A stretch of DNA of 64,000 nucleotides from contig NZ_JACSMA010000002.1 of NCBI RefSeq assembly GCF_018618415.1, positions 310,001 through 374,000 of the forward strand. Reading direction: 5' to 3'. Source of the DNA: Exiguobacterium sp. s146 (GTDB lineage Bacteria; Bacillota; Bacilli; Exiguobacteriales; Exiguobacteriaceae). A program made the position numbers and the translations under genes. The notes beneath the pieces were generated by a model, which saw nothing but the letters and a program-made list of their open reading frames with translations, searched no databases and had not been told where the DNA came from. This document shows positions 34,210 to 43,400 of this stretch, piece after piece. Every line of letters starts with the position of its first letter. Positions within the stretch are counted from its first letter, which is position 1.

Positions 34210-34980
34210 TTATTCTTTCGGTTTTTCGTACGGGACGAAATAATATCCACCATCCATGACGACGGTTCCCCGCTGTCCTTTCGGAATGTTCTCATAGATT
34301 TCGCCGTACTTGGACACCGTTTGACTGAGCTTGAACGTCGGCGTCTGAATCGTGTTCCCGTCGTTCATATAAATCTCATATCGCGTCGGTTCGCCTTTCT
34401 GTTTCGAGAAGACGATTTCTGACATCCGGGCCCGCATCGCGTCATCGACTTGCTCGAGCTCACTCGCGATTTTCTCGAGTTCTGCCGCATCCGTGAATTC
34501 ACGCAACAACGGACCGTCTTTTAGTTTCGCTGGGTCCGTGATCGACCCGGTCGGATGCAACGAACCGTCAGCGAGGACGACGACTTCCTCTTCATCCGTT
34601 CGAGAGTAGGCAATCATTTTCTCTTCTTCAACGTCAATCGTCACGACGTTATACCATGAACGGTCGACGTTGACATCTTTCACGCCAGGCACTTTACGAA
34701 GTTCCCGTTCAATCCCGTTCGGCGAGACTTGAACGATTTTCGTGGACGTGTCGATGTCCGTTTCGGCGAGCACATACGCTTCTGTCAACCAAGACAGGCC
34801 GTTCACGTTCACCGCTTTCACGTCAGACACCGATGTCTGCATATATACGACGAGCGCAATCAACACCGCGAACAACAACAGGATGGTCGATAACCGTCTG
34901 TTTGCCTTCTTACGGCGTTGATCTTTCATATACGGGATCCGGTCTTCCAAACTACGAACGGTATTCTGACGTGTCTCCAT
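34210..34980 (-). CDS. divIB: DivIB / FtsQ, division septum protein
   Basis: 256 residues. Cytoplasmic basic N-terminus (1-33), one membrane helix (about 34-50), then an extracellular POTRA domain (VKAVNVNGLSW through DVNVDRSWYNVV) and a beta domain. It forms a trimer with FtsL and DivIC to control septal PBP activity. It precedes the strong terminator and follows murG by 13 bases. Confidence 0.93.
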   Translation of the reverse strand: METRQNTVRSLEDRIPYMKDQRRKKANRRLSTILLLFAVLIALVVYMQTSVSDVKAVNVNGLSWLTEAYVLAETDIDTSTKIVQVSPNGIERELRKVPGVKDVNVDRSWYNVVTIDVEEEKMIAYSRTDEEEVVVLADGSLHPTGSITDPAKLKDGPLLREFTDAAELEKIASELEQVDDAMRARMSEIVFSKQKGEPTRYEIYMNDGNTIQTPTFKLSQTVSKYGEIYENIPKGQRGTVVMDGGYYFVPYEKPKE

Positions 34981-34993
34981 GGCTACTCTCCTT

Positions 34994-36070
34994 TTAAGCG
35001 CGGACTTCTTCGACGAGGTCGGCGAGCGACTCCGCGGCGTGCGGGAATCCTAACCGTTTCGAGGCTGCGGCCATCTCATCGTGATGGGCCAATACATGTC
35101 GGATTGAGCGGACGAGTGACTCGCCCGTCAAATCCCCTTCTTTAATCAGTTCGGCCGCGCCGCTCTCAACGAGCGCCGAGGCGTTTTTCGTCTGATGGTC
35201 GGCCGTCACGTACGGGCTCGGAATCAAGATGCTCGGTAAACCGAGCGCCGTCAATTCCGAAATGGTCGAAGCACCGGCCCGGGACACGACGAGACTCGCA
35301 CACGCGAGCAGTTCGGGCATGTCGTAAACGTAAGGCAACACGTGGACGTTTTCGGCTTTAGGCGCCGTCGCCACGACGTTGTCATAATGGACGTTACCGG
35401 TCACGTAGAGCACGTTCACCGGTTCGGTCGCCAGTTCCGGGATGGCCTCGATGACGGCCCGGTTGATGGCCTCGGCTCCGCGGCTACCTCCGTAAATCAA
35501 GACGATTGGACGTTCATCGATCCCATACTCGGCCCGGACGGTCGCTTCATTCACCGTCGTCTTCAACACTTCGCTCCCGCGCGGGTTACCGATGACACGG
35601 ACGTTCGCATCGGGAAACTGTGATTCCGAACCGGCGAACGACAAGGCGACCCGGTCGGCTTTCTTTGATAAGAACTTGTTCGTCAAGCCCGGGATGCTGT
35701 TCTGTTCATGCAGAATCGTCGGGATGCCGAGTTGTTGCGCCGTGAAGACGACCGGCCCTGAAACGAATCCGCCCGTGCCGATGACGACGTCCGGACGGAA
35801 CGTCTTCATCTCTTTGCGCAACGTCAACACCGATTGAACAAACCAATAGGCCGTCTTAACGTTGTCTAGCGACAACGACCGTTTGAGCCCGGCGATTCGA
35901 ATCGATTTGAACGGTACGCCGGCACGTGGGACGAGATCGGCCTCGAGTCCGTTCTCGGTGCCGATATACAGCACCTCGAGGTTCGGATGGCGCTGTTTGA
36001 GCGTATCAAGGAGAGCGAGTGCCGGGTAGATATGGCCACCCGTCCCTCCACCAGAAATCATGATTTTCAT
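34994..36070 (-). CDS. murG: MurG, lipid II synthase (UDP-GlcNAc transferase)
   Basis: 358 residues, GT-B fold. The N-terminal GGGTGGHIYPALAL loop (residues 7-20) and the donor-site segment SRAGASTISELTALG (about 259-273) are typical. It adds GlcNAc to lipid I on the inner membrane face. It overlaps murD by 4 bases. In B. subtilis spoVE lies between murD and murG and murB after murG; both are missing here. Confidence 0.96.
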   Translation of the reverse strand: MKIMISGGGTGGHIYPALALLDTLKQRHPNLEVLYIGTENGLEADLVPRAGVPFKSIRIAGLKRSLSLDNVKTAYWFVQSVLTLRKEMKTFRPDVVIGTGGFVSGPVVFTAQQLGIPTILHEQNSIPGLTNKFLSKKADRVALSFAGSESQFPDANVRVIGNPRGSEVLKTTVNEATVRAEYGIDERPIVLIYGGSRGAEAINRAVIEAIPELATEPVNVLYVTGNVHYDNVVATAPKAENVHVLPYVYDMPELLACASLVVSRAGASTISELTALGLPSILIPSPYVTADHQTKNASALVESGAAELIKEGDLTGESLVRSIRHVLAHHDEMAAASKRLGFPHAAESLADLVEEVRA

Positions 36071-37404
36071 CGATTGGCCTCCTCATATGCATGGACGAGG
36101 CGGACGAAATGCTCGCCGCGCTCTTCAAACGTCTTATATTGATCCCAGCTCGCACACGCCGGTGACAATAATATCACGTCATCTGGGGCCGATTGTTCGA
36201 ACGCGAGCGGGACGGCCGCGTCGAGCGTATCGACTGCGAACGATGGAATCTGTTCGGCTTCACCGAGTGCTTGGAAACGTCCAGCCGTCTCACCGTACGA
36301 GACGATGGCTTTGACACGTCCGAGCGCCGGGATGAGTGAATCCAATTCGGCTCCACGCTCAAGTCCCCCGCACACCCACACGATCGGGGCATCGAATCCG
36401 CTCAATGCCGCTTCCGCCGCCACGTTGTTCGTCGCTTTCGAGTCGTTATAGACTCGGCGTCCGAGCACTTGGCCAAGACTTTCCGTCCGGTGGGCCACGC
36501 CGCCGAACGTGCGTAATACGTGATCGATATGTGCGGCCGGGATATCAAACGGTTCGACGAGCAACAATGCCGCCAACACGTTCTCCACGTTATGGGCCCC
36601 ACCGAGGGCGAGATCTTCGACCCGGATGACCGGCTTGCCGTGAAGCGTGATCCAGCCATTTGTGACGTGAGCGTCTCCGCCGTCATAGCCGAACGTCGAA
36701 GCAGCGAGACCGGCCGGGACGCGTTTCATCACTTCGGAGTCACTGCCCTTGACGACGACGCGGTCTGATGCCGTCATGTTCCGGAACAAGTTCCCTTTGG
36801 CGTCAGCGTACGACTCGAAGTCGCCATGATAATCCAAATGCGCCGGCGATAAGTTCAACAGTGCCGCCGCTTGCGGATGAAACTGTTCGACGCCCATCAG
36901 TTGGAAGCTCGATAGTTCGATGACGATGACGTCGCCTTGCTTCGCTTTCGATGCGACTTCAATCGCCGGGAAACCGATATTCCCTGCCACATGGACAGGA
37001 CGACTTCCTCCTTTGAGCAATTCATGGACGAGTGTGGTCGTCGTCGTCTTGCCATTCGAGCCGGTGATGGCGACGAACGTAGCATCGGTCGCCAAGTAGG
37101 CGAGTTCGACTTCGGTATAAATCGGGATCTTCCGCTCGAGCGCTGTTTGAAGGAGCGGGATGTGATACGGGATACCTGGGTTTTTGACGATCACGTCCGT
37201 CGTGTCGAGCAATTCGAGCGGATGGGCACCGAAAACACCGTTGATGCCGAGCGCTTCGATTTTCATCCGTTCTTCTGTTGACGGTTCGCTCCCGGTATTG
37301 ATGGTCACGTTCGCGCCGACATTTCTTAAGTAAGCGGCTGCGGCGATGCCGCTCCGTGCCGCGCCGAGTACGAGGACTCGTTTATCGTTCCACTGTTGTT
37401 GCAT
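36067..37404 (-). CDS. murD: MurD, UDP-MurNAc-L-Ala:D-Glu ligase
   Basis: About 445 residues from ATG at 37404, chosen for the GGTGG site 5 bases upstream; an ATG 12 bases earlier is possible. VLVLGAARSGIAAA is the N-terminal Rossmann start. The Mur ligase ATP loop GSNGKTTTT is at about 112-120, followed by the HLDYHG motif. It adds D-glutamate to the peptidoglycan precursor. Confidence 0.95.
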   Translation of the reverse strand: MQQQWNDKRVLVLGAARSGIAAAAYLRNVGANVTINTGSEPSTEERMKIEALGINGVFGAHPLELLDTTDVIVKNPGIPYHIPLLQTALERKIPIYTEVELAYLATDATFVAITGSNGKTTTTTLVHELLKGGSRPVHVAGNIGFPAIEVASKAKQGDVIVIELSSFQLMGVEQFHPQAAALLNLSPAHLDYHGDFESYADAKGNLFRNMTASDRVVVKGSDSEVMKRVPAGLAASTFGYDGGDAHVTNGWITLHGKPVIRVEDLALGGAHNVENVLAALLLVEPFDIPAAHIDHVLRTFGGVAHRTESLGQVLGRRVYNDSKATNNVAAEAALSGFDAPIVWVCGGLERGAELDSLIPALGRVKAIVSYGETAGRFQALGEAEQIPSFAVDTLDAAVPLAFEQSAPDDVILLSPACASWDQYKTFEERGEHFVRLVHAYEEANR

Positions 37405-37419
37405 GTCTTCCACCATCCA

Positions 37420-38379
37420 TTACATGAGTAGTAACGACAAGACTGCCGTGATCAAGCTAATTCCACCGAACGTCAAGACGATGCGCCATTCTGACCAACC
37501 GACCATTTCGAAATGGTGATGAATCGGGCTCATCTTAAAGATTCGTTTGCCCGTCGTTTTGAACGAGAGCACTTGCAAGATGACGCTGAGCGTCTCGATG
37601 ACAAAGATGATGCCGACGAAGACGAGCAACAGCTCGAGCTTGAGCATAAGGGCGAGACCGGCGACCGCACCACCGAGGGCGAGCGATCCCATGTCCCCCA
37701 TAAAGATTTTCGCCGGATATTTGTTGAAGACGAGGAAACCGAGCAAGGCGCCGACCGCACTGAAGGCGAACCAAGCGATACCCGCTTCGTCCTGTCCGAG
37801 GGCATAGATGCCGAAGAACGCGAACGTCGGGATGGCCGAGAACGAGACGAGACCGTCGAGACCGTCCGTCAAGTTGACCGCGTTCGAGAAACCGACGAGC
37901 CAGAAGATGACGATGGCGACATAGAACCAACCCGTATCAAACGCGATCGAAGTGAACGGGATTTGAATCGTCGTATCAAGTGCCCCACCGAGAGAGAGGA
38001 ACCACACGAACAAGACCGAGACGACGATTTGACCGATCAATTTTTGAAGCGACGTCAAACCGAGGTTGCGCTTGTTGACGACTTTGATGTAGTCGTCGAG
38101 GAAGCCGATCACCCCGAAAGCGAGGGTCACGAACAAGAGCGTGCCGAACCCGGCGACGGCTTCACCGAAGACGACCGAGACGAGGAAGCCGATGACAAGG
38201 GCGAGCAAGATGACGATGCCGCCCATCGTCGGTGTGCCTGATTTCTTTTGATGCCAACCCGGACCTTCGTCACGGATCTCTTGGCCAAACTTTAACTTAT
38301 GAAGTGCCGGGATAGCCCGCGGCATGACGACCAATACGGTCAATAATGAACTGATTAAGACGATTAAACTGATTAACAT
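37420..38379 (-). CDS. mraY: MraY, phospho-N-acetylmuramoyl-pentapeptide transferase
   Basis: 319 residues, about ten membrane helices. The catalytic aspartates are in GFLDDYIKV, with NAVNLTDGLDGL and the C-terminal MSPIHHHFE motif of the family. It makes lipid I from UDP-MurNAc-pentapeptide and undecaprenyl phosphate. GAGGT lies ahead of the ATG. Confidence 0.97.
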   Translation of the reverse strand: MLISLIVLISSLLTVLVVMPRAIPALHKLKFGQEIRDEGPGWHQKKSGTPTMGGIVILLALVIGFLVSVVFGEAVAGFGTLLFVTLAFGVIGFLDDYIKVVNKRNLGLTSLQKLIGQIVVSVLFVWFLSLGGALDTTIQIPFTSIAFDTGWFYVAIVIFWLVGFSNAVNLTDGLDGLVSFSAIPTFAFFGIYALGQDEAGIAWFAFSAVGALLGFLVFNKYPAKIFMGDMGSLALGGAVAGLALMLKLELLLVFVGIIFVIETLSVILQVLSFKTTGKRIFKMSPIHHHFEMVGWSEWRIVLTFGGISLITAVLSLLLM

Positions 38380-38400
38380 GTTCGTACCTCACTACTCTGT

Positions 38401-39708
38401 TTATTGAACTAGACGCTCGAGCGCCAGTCCTCGCGATGCTTTTAACAATATCACAGTCTGCGGACGTTGATAACTGCCGAGAAGGACTTTCGCTTCCTCG
38501 ACCGTCGGCACCATTGTCACGTTCACACGCGGGTCGGTGATACCTGCCGCAATCCATTTCGCTTTATCTCCGATAAGCACGCAATCCGTGACCGGCGCCG
38601 TGATGGCGTGGCCGACTTGTTCGTGCTGGGAGACCTCGTCCGCCCCGAGTTCATACATATCCCCGAGGACGAGGACGCGGCGTGAGAACCCTTCTAACGT
38701 TTTAATCGTCTCAACGGCGGCAATCATCGAAGTCGGGCTCGCGTTATAGGCGTCATTGACCAAGTGGGCATCGCCGAACATCCGTTTCTCCATCCGCATC
38801 GACGTCAACTGGACACGGTCGAGTCCCCGTTGAATCGTGTCATGCCCTAACCCGAACTTGAGACCGCAGGCGATCGCATAAGCGGCGTTGCGGATTTGAT
38901 GGGCCCCGAGCACTTTCAACTCATACAACTCGTTATTGTAGCGGAAAATCGAGGCGTCAAACGTCGCCTCCACGACCTCGAGCTTGCCGTCCGCGGTCGA
39001 ATCGTACCCGACGCGATACCCACCCGCTTCACTGAGGAGCGGCTCGTCGGCATCGACGATTAAGACGCCGTCCGGTTTCAACCCGGCTTTAATCTCGAGC
39101 TTCGCCTTGGCGATACCCTCGCGCCCACCGACTTGTTCGCCGTGTGACTCGCCGATGTTCGTGACGAAGGCGATGTCCGGTTTGGCGAGCTTCGATAAGA
39201 GTTCGATTTGTCCGAAACCGTTCATCCCCATCTCAAGGACCGCGACTTCGGTGTCGCGTGGCATCCGGAGCACGGTGAGCGGCAACCCGACGTCCGAGTT
39301 GAAGTTTCCAGCCGTCTTATGCGTCTTGAACGTCTCACCGAGCACGACGGCAATCATGTCTTTCGTCGACGTTTTCCCGTTCGAACCGGTGATGGCGACG
39401 ACTTTCGGATTGATTTCCGCCAAATAGCGGGCCGCCGCTTCTTGGAGCGCTGTCAACGGTGATGCGACCGGGATGGCGATAATCCCTTCCGGCAATGGAC
39501 GGTCTTGTTCCCAGAACGTCACGATCGCTCCTTGTTTGATGGCCGCCTCGATGTAATCATGTCCATCGACGCGCGCCCCGATAATCGGGACGAACAAGCC
39601 GTCGGCATTGTCGTCACGCGAGTCGGTCGCGACGTGGCGGACCTCTCGCGAATCATCTATTTCCATCCCAAACCAAGATGCGAGTGTTTGAATCGTCAAC
39701 TGTTCCAT
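38401..39708 (-). CDS. murF: MurF, UDP-MurNAc-tripeptide:D-Ala-D-Ala ligase
   Basis: 435 residues from ATG at 39708 with GGAGG 8 bases upstream. The ATP loop GSNGKTSTKD is at about 107-116. It adds D-Ala-D-Ala to the precursor. B. subtilis keeps murF outside the division cluster, next to ddl. Here it takes the slot between pbp and mraY that murE-murF fill in the ancestral cluster; murE itself is absent. Confidence 0.95.
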   Translation of the reverse strand: MEQLTIQTLASWFGMEIDDSREVRHVATDSRDDNADGLFVPIIGARVDGHDYIEAAIKQGAIVTFWEQDRPLPEGIIAIPVASPLTALQEAAARYLAEINPKVVAITGSNGKTSTKDMIAVVLGETFKTHKTAGNFNSDVGLPLTVLRMPRDTEVAVLEMGMNGFGQIELLSKLAKPDIAFVTNIGESHGEQVGGREGIAKAKLEIKAGLKPDGVLIVDADEPLLSEAGGYRVGYDSTADGKLEVVEATFDASIFRYNNELYELKVLGAHQIRNAAYAIACGLKFGLGHDTIQRGLDRVQLTSMRMEKRMFGDAHLVNDAYNASPTSMIAAVETIKTLEGFSRRVLVLGDMYELGADEVSQHEQVGHAITAPVTDCVLIGDKAKWIAAGITDPRVNVTMVPTVEEAKVLLGSYQRPQTVILLKASRGLALERLVQ

Positions 39709-39732
39709 AACCATTTCCTCCTGTGACAAAGG

Positions 39733-39754
39733 AAAAGAGAGCCGAGGCCCTCTT
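39733..39754 (-). terminator. Possible weak terminator/attenuator between pbp and murF
   Basis: Minus-strand arms AAGAGGGC and GCTCTCTT (one G-T pair) with a CTCG loop are followed by TTCCTTT. It lies between the pbp stop and the murF ribosome-binding site. The T-run is broken, so it may only reduce read-through. Confidence 0.5.
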
Positions 39755-39766
39755 CATCCCTTTGCG

Positions 39767-41914
39767 TTAGTTCGACGGTGACGCGAGCCTCACTGTGAGC
39801 GTCGCTCCCGTCTTGACGGGCTTGCCTTTCCCAATCGATTGGGAGGTGACGAAGCCGGTGCCGTCTATTTCTAAATTCAATTGATAAAGCGTCGCTAACC
39901 GTTTCACATCACGAAGCGACCAGCCTTTGAGCGTCGGCATCGCGAACGAGTCCGCCGTCTTTAAAAGCAACCGCTCACCGACGACGTACGGTTGGCCTTC
40001 GACCGGGCTTTGCGCCGTGACCGTCTCCCCGTTGCCAAGTGCCACCGGTGTGAACGCGGCCGCTTTGGCTTCTTTCACGGCGTCGTCACGACCTTGGTCG
40101 ACGAACGATGTCGTCGTTTTCGTCGAGGCGTCAATCGATTTCGCCTGCTTGTCCGGCTCGACGCTCCGATAGCGGAGCGCGACGTCCATCACATCTTTGA
40201 ACAGCGGTGCCATGATTCGCGGTCCCGTCGTCGACGAGTCACTGTTCGGACGGTCGACGGCGATGTACATGACGAGTTCCGGGTCGTCCTCCGGCGCCAT
40301 GCCGACGAACGAGTGGATGTATTGCCCACTCAAGTACTTCCCGTTCTCGGCGATTTGCGCCGTTCCGGTCTTCCCGATGACGCGATAGTTGTCGAGGGCA
40401 TACAATTGCCCCGTCCCGACGTCGCTGTTGACGACGCCATCGAGCGCTTCCCGTGTCTGTTTGGCGGCCTCGGCCGTAATCGGTTGTCCGACGACTTTCG
40501 GATTCGTCGTCCGAATCGTCTCACCGGTCTCACGGTTGACGACTTTCTTGATGACGTGCGGTTGCTTCATCGTCCCATCGGTCGCGATGGCCGACGTCGC
40601 TTGTAAAATCTGCATCGGCGTGACGGCCGTCGATTGGCCCCATGCCGTGATTAAGACGTTCAACGGGCTCTCGAAGTCGAATTGGCTATTGACCTCGCCC
40701 GGTAAATCGACGCCCGTACGTTGATCGAACTTGAAGGCGTTGAAATAATCTTCATAGCGGCTTAAGCCGAGACGCTCGTTCGCAAGAATCGAGAACGCGA
40801 CGTTCGACGAGTGCCAGACGCCTTCTACCATAGGAATCGTACCCCATCCGGTAATGTTGTAATCATTGAATACGGTCTTGCCATACTTATATGAACCCGA
40901 TTTATACAGTTCATTCGGATTATAGACGCCTTCATTGATGGCGGCGGCCAACGTGAAGATTTTCATCGTCGATCCCGGCTCGAAACGAGACGATACCGAG
41001 AAGTTACTATACGAGCTGATTTCGCGCGTATTCGGGTCAAACGAAGGACGGTCCGACAAGGCGATGATTTCGCCGGTCTTCGGGTCCATAATAATCGCCG
41101 TCGCATTCTTCGGCTTATATTCTTGATACAGCTCTTCCATTTTCGTATCGAGCAACTGTTGAATCCGGTGGTCGAGCGTGAGTTGCACGTCAGCCCCGTC
41201 TTCCGGGTCAATCTTCAATTGCTCGTCGCTCGAGACGATTTGGCGTCCGGCCAAATCTTTCTCGAACCGGTACAACCCGTACGACTCACTCAACACGTCG
41301 TTGAGCGATTTTTCAATGCCGAGCTCACCGACGAGTTCAATCCGTCCGTTCTGGTCGATTTTCTGGGCGTAGCCGACGACACTTGATGCGAACACTTTGT
41401 TCGGATAGTAGCGCTTCGGCTCTTCGACGAACGTGACCCCTGGAATCTCGAACGCCTCAATCTCTTCTTTTTGCTCGACCGTCAAATCGCGGCCCGGTAC
41501 GCCGAACTCGATTTGACCGCGATCTTTGTTCTGCTCGAGCCGTTTCAAAATGTCGGCCTCGGTCATCGGAATGACGGTCGCGAGCTGCTTGGCGGCCTCG
41601 GCGAACGCATCGGGCATGAGCGTCTTCCCTTCGACCCGCTCGCCGCCGAGTTTCAAGACGGCCACGATGCGGTAGGACGGGATGTTGATGGCAATCGGTT
41701 GCCCGAACCGGTCATAAATCTCGCCCCGCTCCGCTTTTAACGTACTGACCGCTTTCCAACGCTCTTCCTCGGCGAACGCGAGCATGTTCTCTCCTTTGTA
41801 CGTCTGGAAGACGGACAAGTAGAAGAACCAACCGACAAAAAATAAAAAGAGTGGTGTGAAGCAAACAATCGCCACCCACGCCACTCTTTTTTTACTCTGT
41901 TGTAGAGAATTCAT
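39767..41914 (-). CDS. Class B penicillin-binding protein with PASTA domains (PBP2B/FtsI type)
   Basis: 715 residues. One N-terminal membrane helix (about 12-33), a dimerisation/pedestal domain beginning AERGEIYDRFG, then the transpeptidase with STMK (near 310), SSN (near 363) and KTGT (near 509). Two PASTA-like repeats form the C-terminus (about 575-715). It is the septal transpeptidase. It is the only class B PBP in this cluster; the sporulation paralogue SpoVD is absent. It overlaps ftsL by one base. Confidence 0.95.
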   Translation of the reverse strand: MNSLQQSKKRVAWVAIVCFTPLFLFFVGWFFYLSVFQTYKGENMLAFAEEERWKAVSTLKAERGEIYDRFGQPIAINIPSYRIVAVLKLGGERVEGKTLMPDAFAEAAKQLATVIPMTEADILKRLEQNKDRGQIEFGVPGRDLTVEQKEEIEAFEIPGVTFVEEPKRYYPNKVFASSVVGYAQKIDQNGRIELVGELGIEKSLNDVLSESYGLYRFEKDLAGRQIVSSDEQLKIDPEDGADVQLTLDHRIQQLLDTKMEELYQEYKPKNATAIIMDPKTGEIIALSDRPSFDPNTREISSYSNFSVSSRFEPGSTMKIFTLAAAINEGVYNPNELYKSGSYKYGKTVFNDYNITGWGTIPMVEGVWHSSNVAFSILANERLGLSRYEDYFNAFKFDQRTGVDLPGEVNSQFDFESPLNVLITAWGQSTAVTPMQILQATSAIATDGTMKQPHVIKKVVNRETGETIRTTNPKVVGQPITAEAAKQTREALDGVVNSDVGTGQLYALDNYRVIGKTGTAQIAENGKYLSGQYIHSFVGMAPEDDPELVMYIAVDRPNSDSSTTGPRIMAPLFKDVMDVALRYRSVEPDKQAKSIDASTKTTTSFVDQGRDDAVKEAKAAAFTPVALGNGETVTAQSPVEGQPYVVGERLLLKTADSFAMPTLKGWSLRDVKRLATLYQLNLEIDGTGFVTSQSIGKGKPVKTGATLTVRLASPSN

Positions 41915-42276
41915 CAGTCAATCACCTTGACGTTGTTCTCATTGAATTGCATTCCGAGCTTTTCAGCAATCGCATAGATTCTCTCAGGTGAGCTTAGTTG
42001 GGCGATCTCATACTTCAATTCTTCATTCTCTTTGGCAATCGTGTTCGTCTCTTGTGTGATCAGAGCCGTATCGCGCATGATGTTGTACGCTTCGTTATGT
42101 TTCGATACCGTGATGCCACCGAACAAGACAACTGAACCAATCATGGTCGGGTACAGGATGGATTCGAACAAAGTCAACGTACGTCGTTTTGGAGCTGGTA
42201 TTGGTCGTTCTTGCGGAATCGGATTTCGATTCGGCGTAACTTGAGGCTGCAGAGCCTTGCGAGCAGCTTCTGGCAT
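41914..42276 (-). CDS. ftsL: FtsL, division protein
   Basis: 120 residues. A proline-rich, basic cytoplasmic tail (1-33), a membrane helix (about 36-55) and an extracellular leucine-zipper coiled coil (about 60-110) make the standard FtsL layout. It forms the DivIB-DivIC-FtsL complex. Its position between rsmH and pbp is the conserved one, and that context supports the call, since the sequence family is weakly conserved. Confidence 0.88.
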   Translation of the reverse strand: MPEAARKALQPQVTPNRNPIPQERPIPAPKRRTLTLFESILYPTMIGSVVLFGGITVSKHNEAYNIMRDTALITQETNTIAKENEELKYEIAQLSSPERIYAIAEKLGMQFNENNVKVID

Positions 42277-42299
42277 CAGGTATCCCTCCTACGTACAGT

Positions 42300-43232
42300 C
42301 TATTTTTGTTTTTCTGCGACCCGGAGTTTGGCCGAACGGGCCCGGCGGTTGCCTTCGAGCTCGTCGTCCCCGGCTGTGATCGGCTTGCGCGTAATCAATT
42401 TCAGTTCGGGTTCAAACTCTTTCGGGATGACCGGCAATCCGGGCGGTAACGGCGGATGCTGGCTTTTCTCTTTGAACACTTGTTTACAAATTCGATCTTC
42501 TAACGAGTGGAACGTGATGACGCAAATGCGTCCGTTGATGGCGAGCATGTCGATCGCGTCTTGGACGGCACGGTCGAACACGTTCAACTCATCGTTGACG
42601 GCGATGCGGATGGCTTGGAACGTCCGCTTCGCAGGATGGCCGCCTTTTCGTCGGGCCGGCGCCGGAATCGCGTCTTTAATCAATTCGACGAGTTCGAACG
42701 TCGTCTCGATCGGTTTGACGGCACGGGCCTGCTCAATCTTGCGCGCAATCTGTTTGGAGAATTTTTCTTCCCCGTATGTAAAGAAGATGCGGGCAAGATC
42801 TCCGAACGGCCATTCGTTGACGACGTGATACGCGGACAGCTCGCGTGAACGGTCCATACGCATATCGAGCGGTGCGTCGTAATTGTAGCTAAAGCCACGT
42901 TCGGCCTCATCGAGCTGCGGCGACGATACACCAAGGTCGAACAATACCCCATCGACCTGAGTGATTCCCCGCGCCAACAGTTCGTCTTTCAAATGGACGA
43001 AGTTGCTTTTAATGAACGTAACCCGGTCCTCATATGGAGCCAGCCGCTCACTCGCGTGCTTGAGCGCGACGTCGTCTTGGTCGAAGGCGTATAGATGGCC
43101 TGTCGTCAAGCGCTTGACGATCTCTTCGCTGTGACCGGCTCCTCCTAACGTACAATCGACATAAATCCCGTCTGGCTTAATATTTAATCCCTCAATGGAC
43201 TCCATTTTTAATACCGTTTCATGCTCAAACAT
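42300..43232 (-). CDS. rsmH: RsmH (MraW), 16S rRNA m4C1402 methyltransferase
   Basis: 310 residues. The SAM site [13 protein letters not shown] is at residues 24-36, and [14 protein letters not shown] near residue 97 is family-specific. It methylates N4 of C1402 in 16S rRNA. It heads the dcw cluster; the usual mraZ regulator gene upstream is absent, and bshC lies there instead behind a terminator. Confidence 0.96.
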   Translation of the reverse strand: MFEHETVLKMESIEGLNIKPDGIYVDCTLGGAGHSEEIVKRLTTGHLYAFDQDDVALKHASERLAPYEDRVTFIKSNFVHLKDELLARGITQVDGVLFDLGVSSPQLDEAERGFSYNYDAPLDMRMDRSRELSAYHVVNEWPFGDLARIFFTYGEEKFSKQIARKIEQARAVKPIETTFELVELIKDAIPAPARRKGGHPAKRTFQAIRIAVNDELNVFDRAVQDAIDMLAINGRICVITFHSLEDRICKQVFKEKSQHPPLPPGLPVIPKEFEPELKLITRKPITAGDDELEGNRRARSAKLRVAEKQK

Positions 43233-43269
43233 ACAAAAACCCTCTCAACCTACATTTTTCAACTATTTT

Positions 43270-43299
43270 ATTACGTTTACTTTATCATAAAAATGTCAA
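43270..43299 (-). promoter_or_regulatory. Candidate dcw promoter upstream of rsmH
   Basis: A consensus -35 TTGACA (43294-43299) and a weaker -10 CGTAAT (43270-43275), 18 bases apart, lie about 40 bases before the rsmH ATG on the minus strand. No MraZ-type tandem GTG repeats were noticed, fitting the lack of mraZ. Confidence 0.5.
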
Positions 43300-43346
43300 G
43301 TGCCGCATCGCTTTTTAGCGAAAAGAGGAAACAAAAAGGTAACAAA

Positions 43347-43380
43347 CAAAAAATGGTTCCCACAAATTTTTGGGAACCAT
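43347..43380 (-). terminator. Intrinsic terminator of bshC
   Basis: A perfect 10-bp stem ATGGTTCCCA/TGGGAACCAT with an 8-base loop and a T-run, about 20 bases after the bshC stop. It isolates the dcw cluster from the upstream operon. Confidence 0.93.
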
Positions 43381-43400
43381 CTCTATCTCGCTCATTTCGG

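Noticed and set aside
37513-38241. 242-codon plus-strand frame opposite mraY, very rich in Asp, Glu and Arg
   Set aside because: Mirror image of a hydrophobic membrane gene: codons for Leu, Ile, Val and Phe read as charged residues on the other strand. mraY has complete family motifs.
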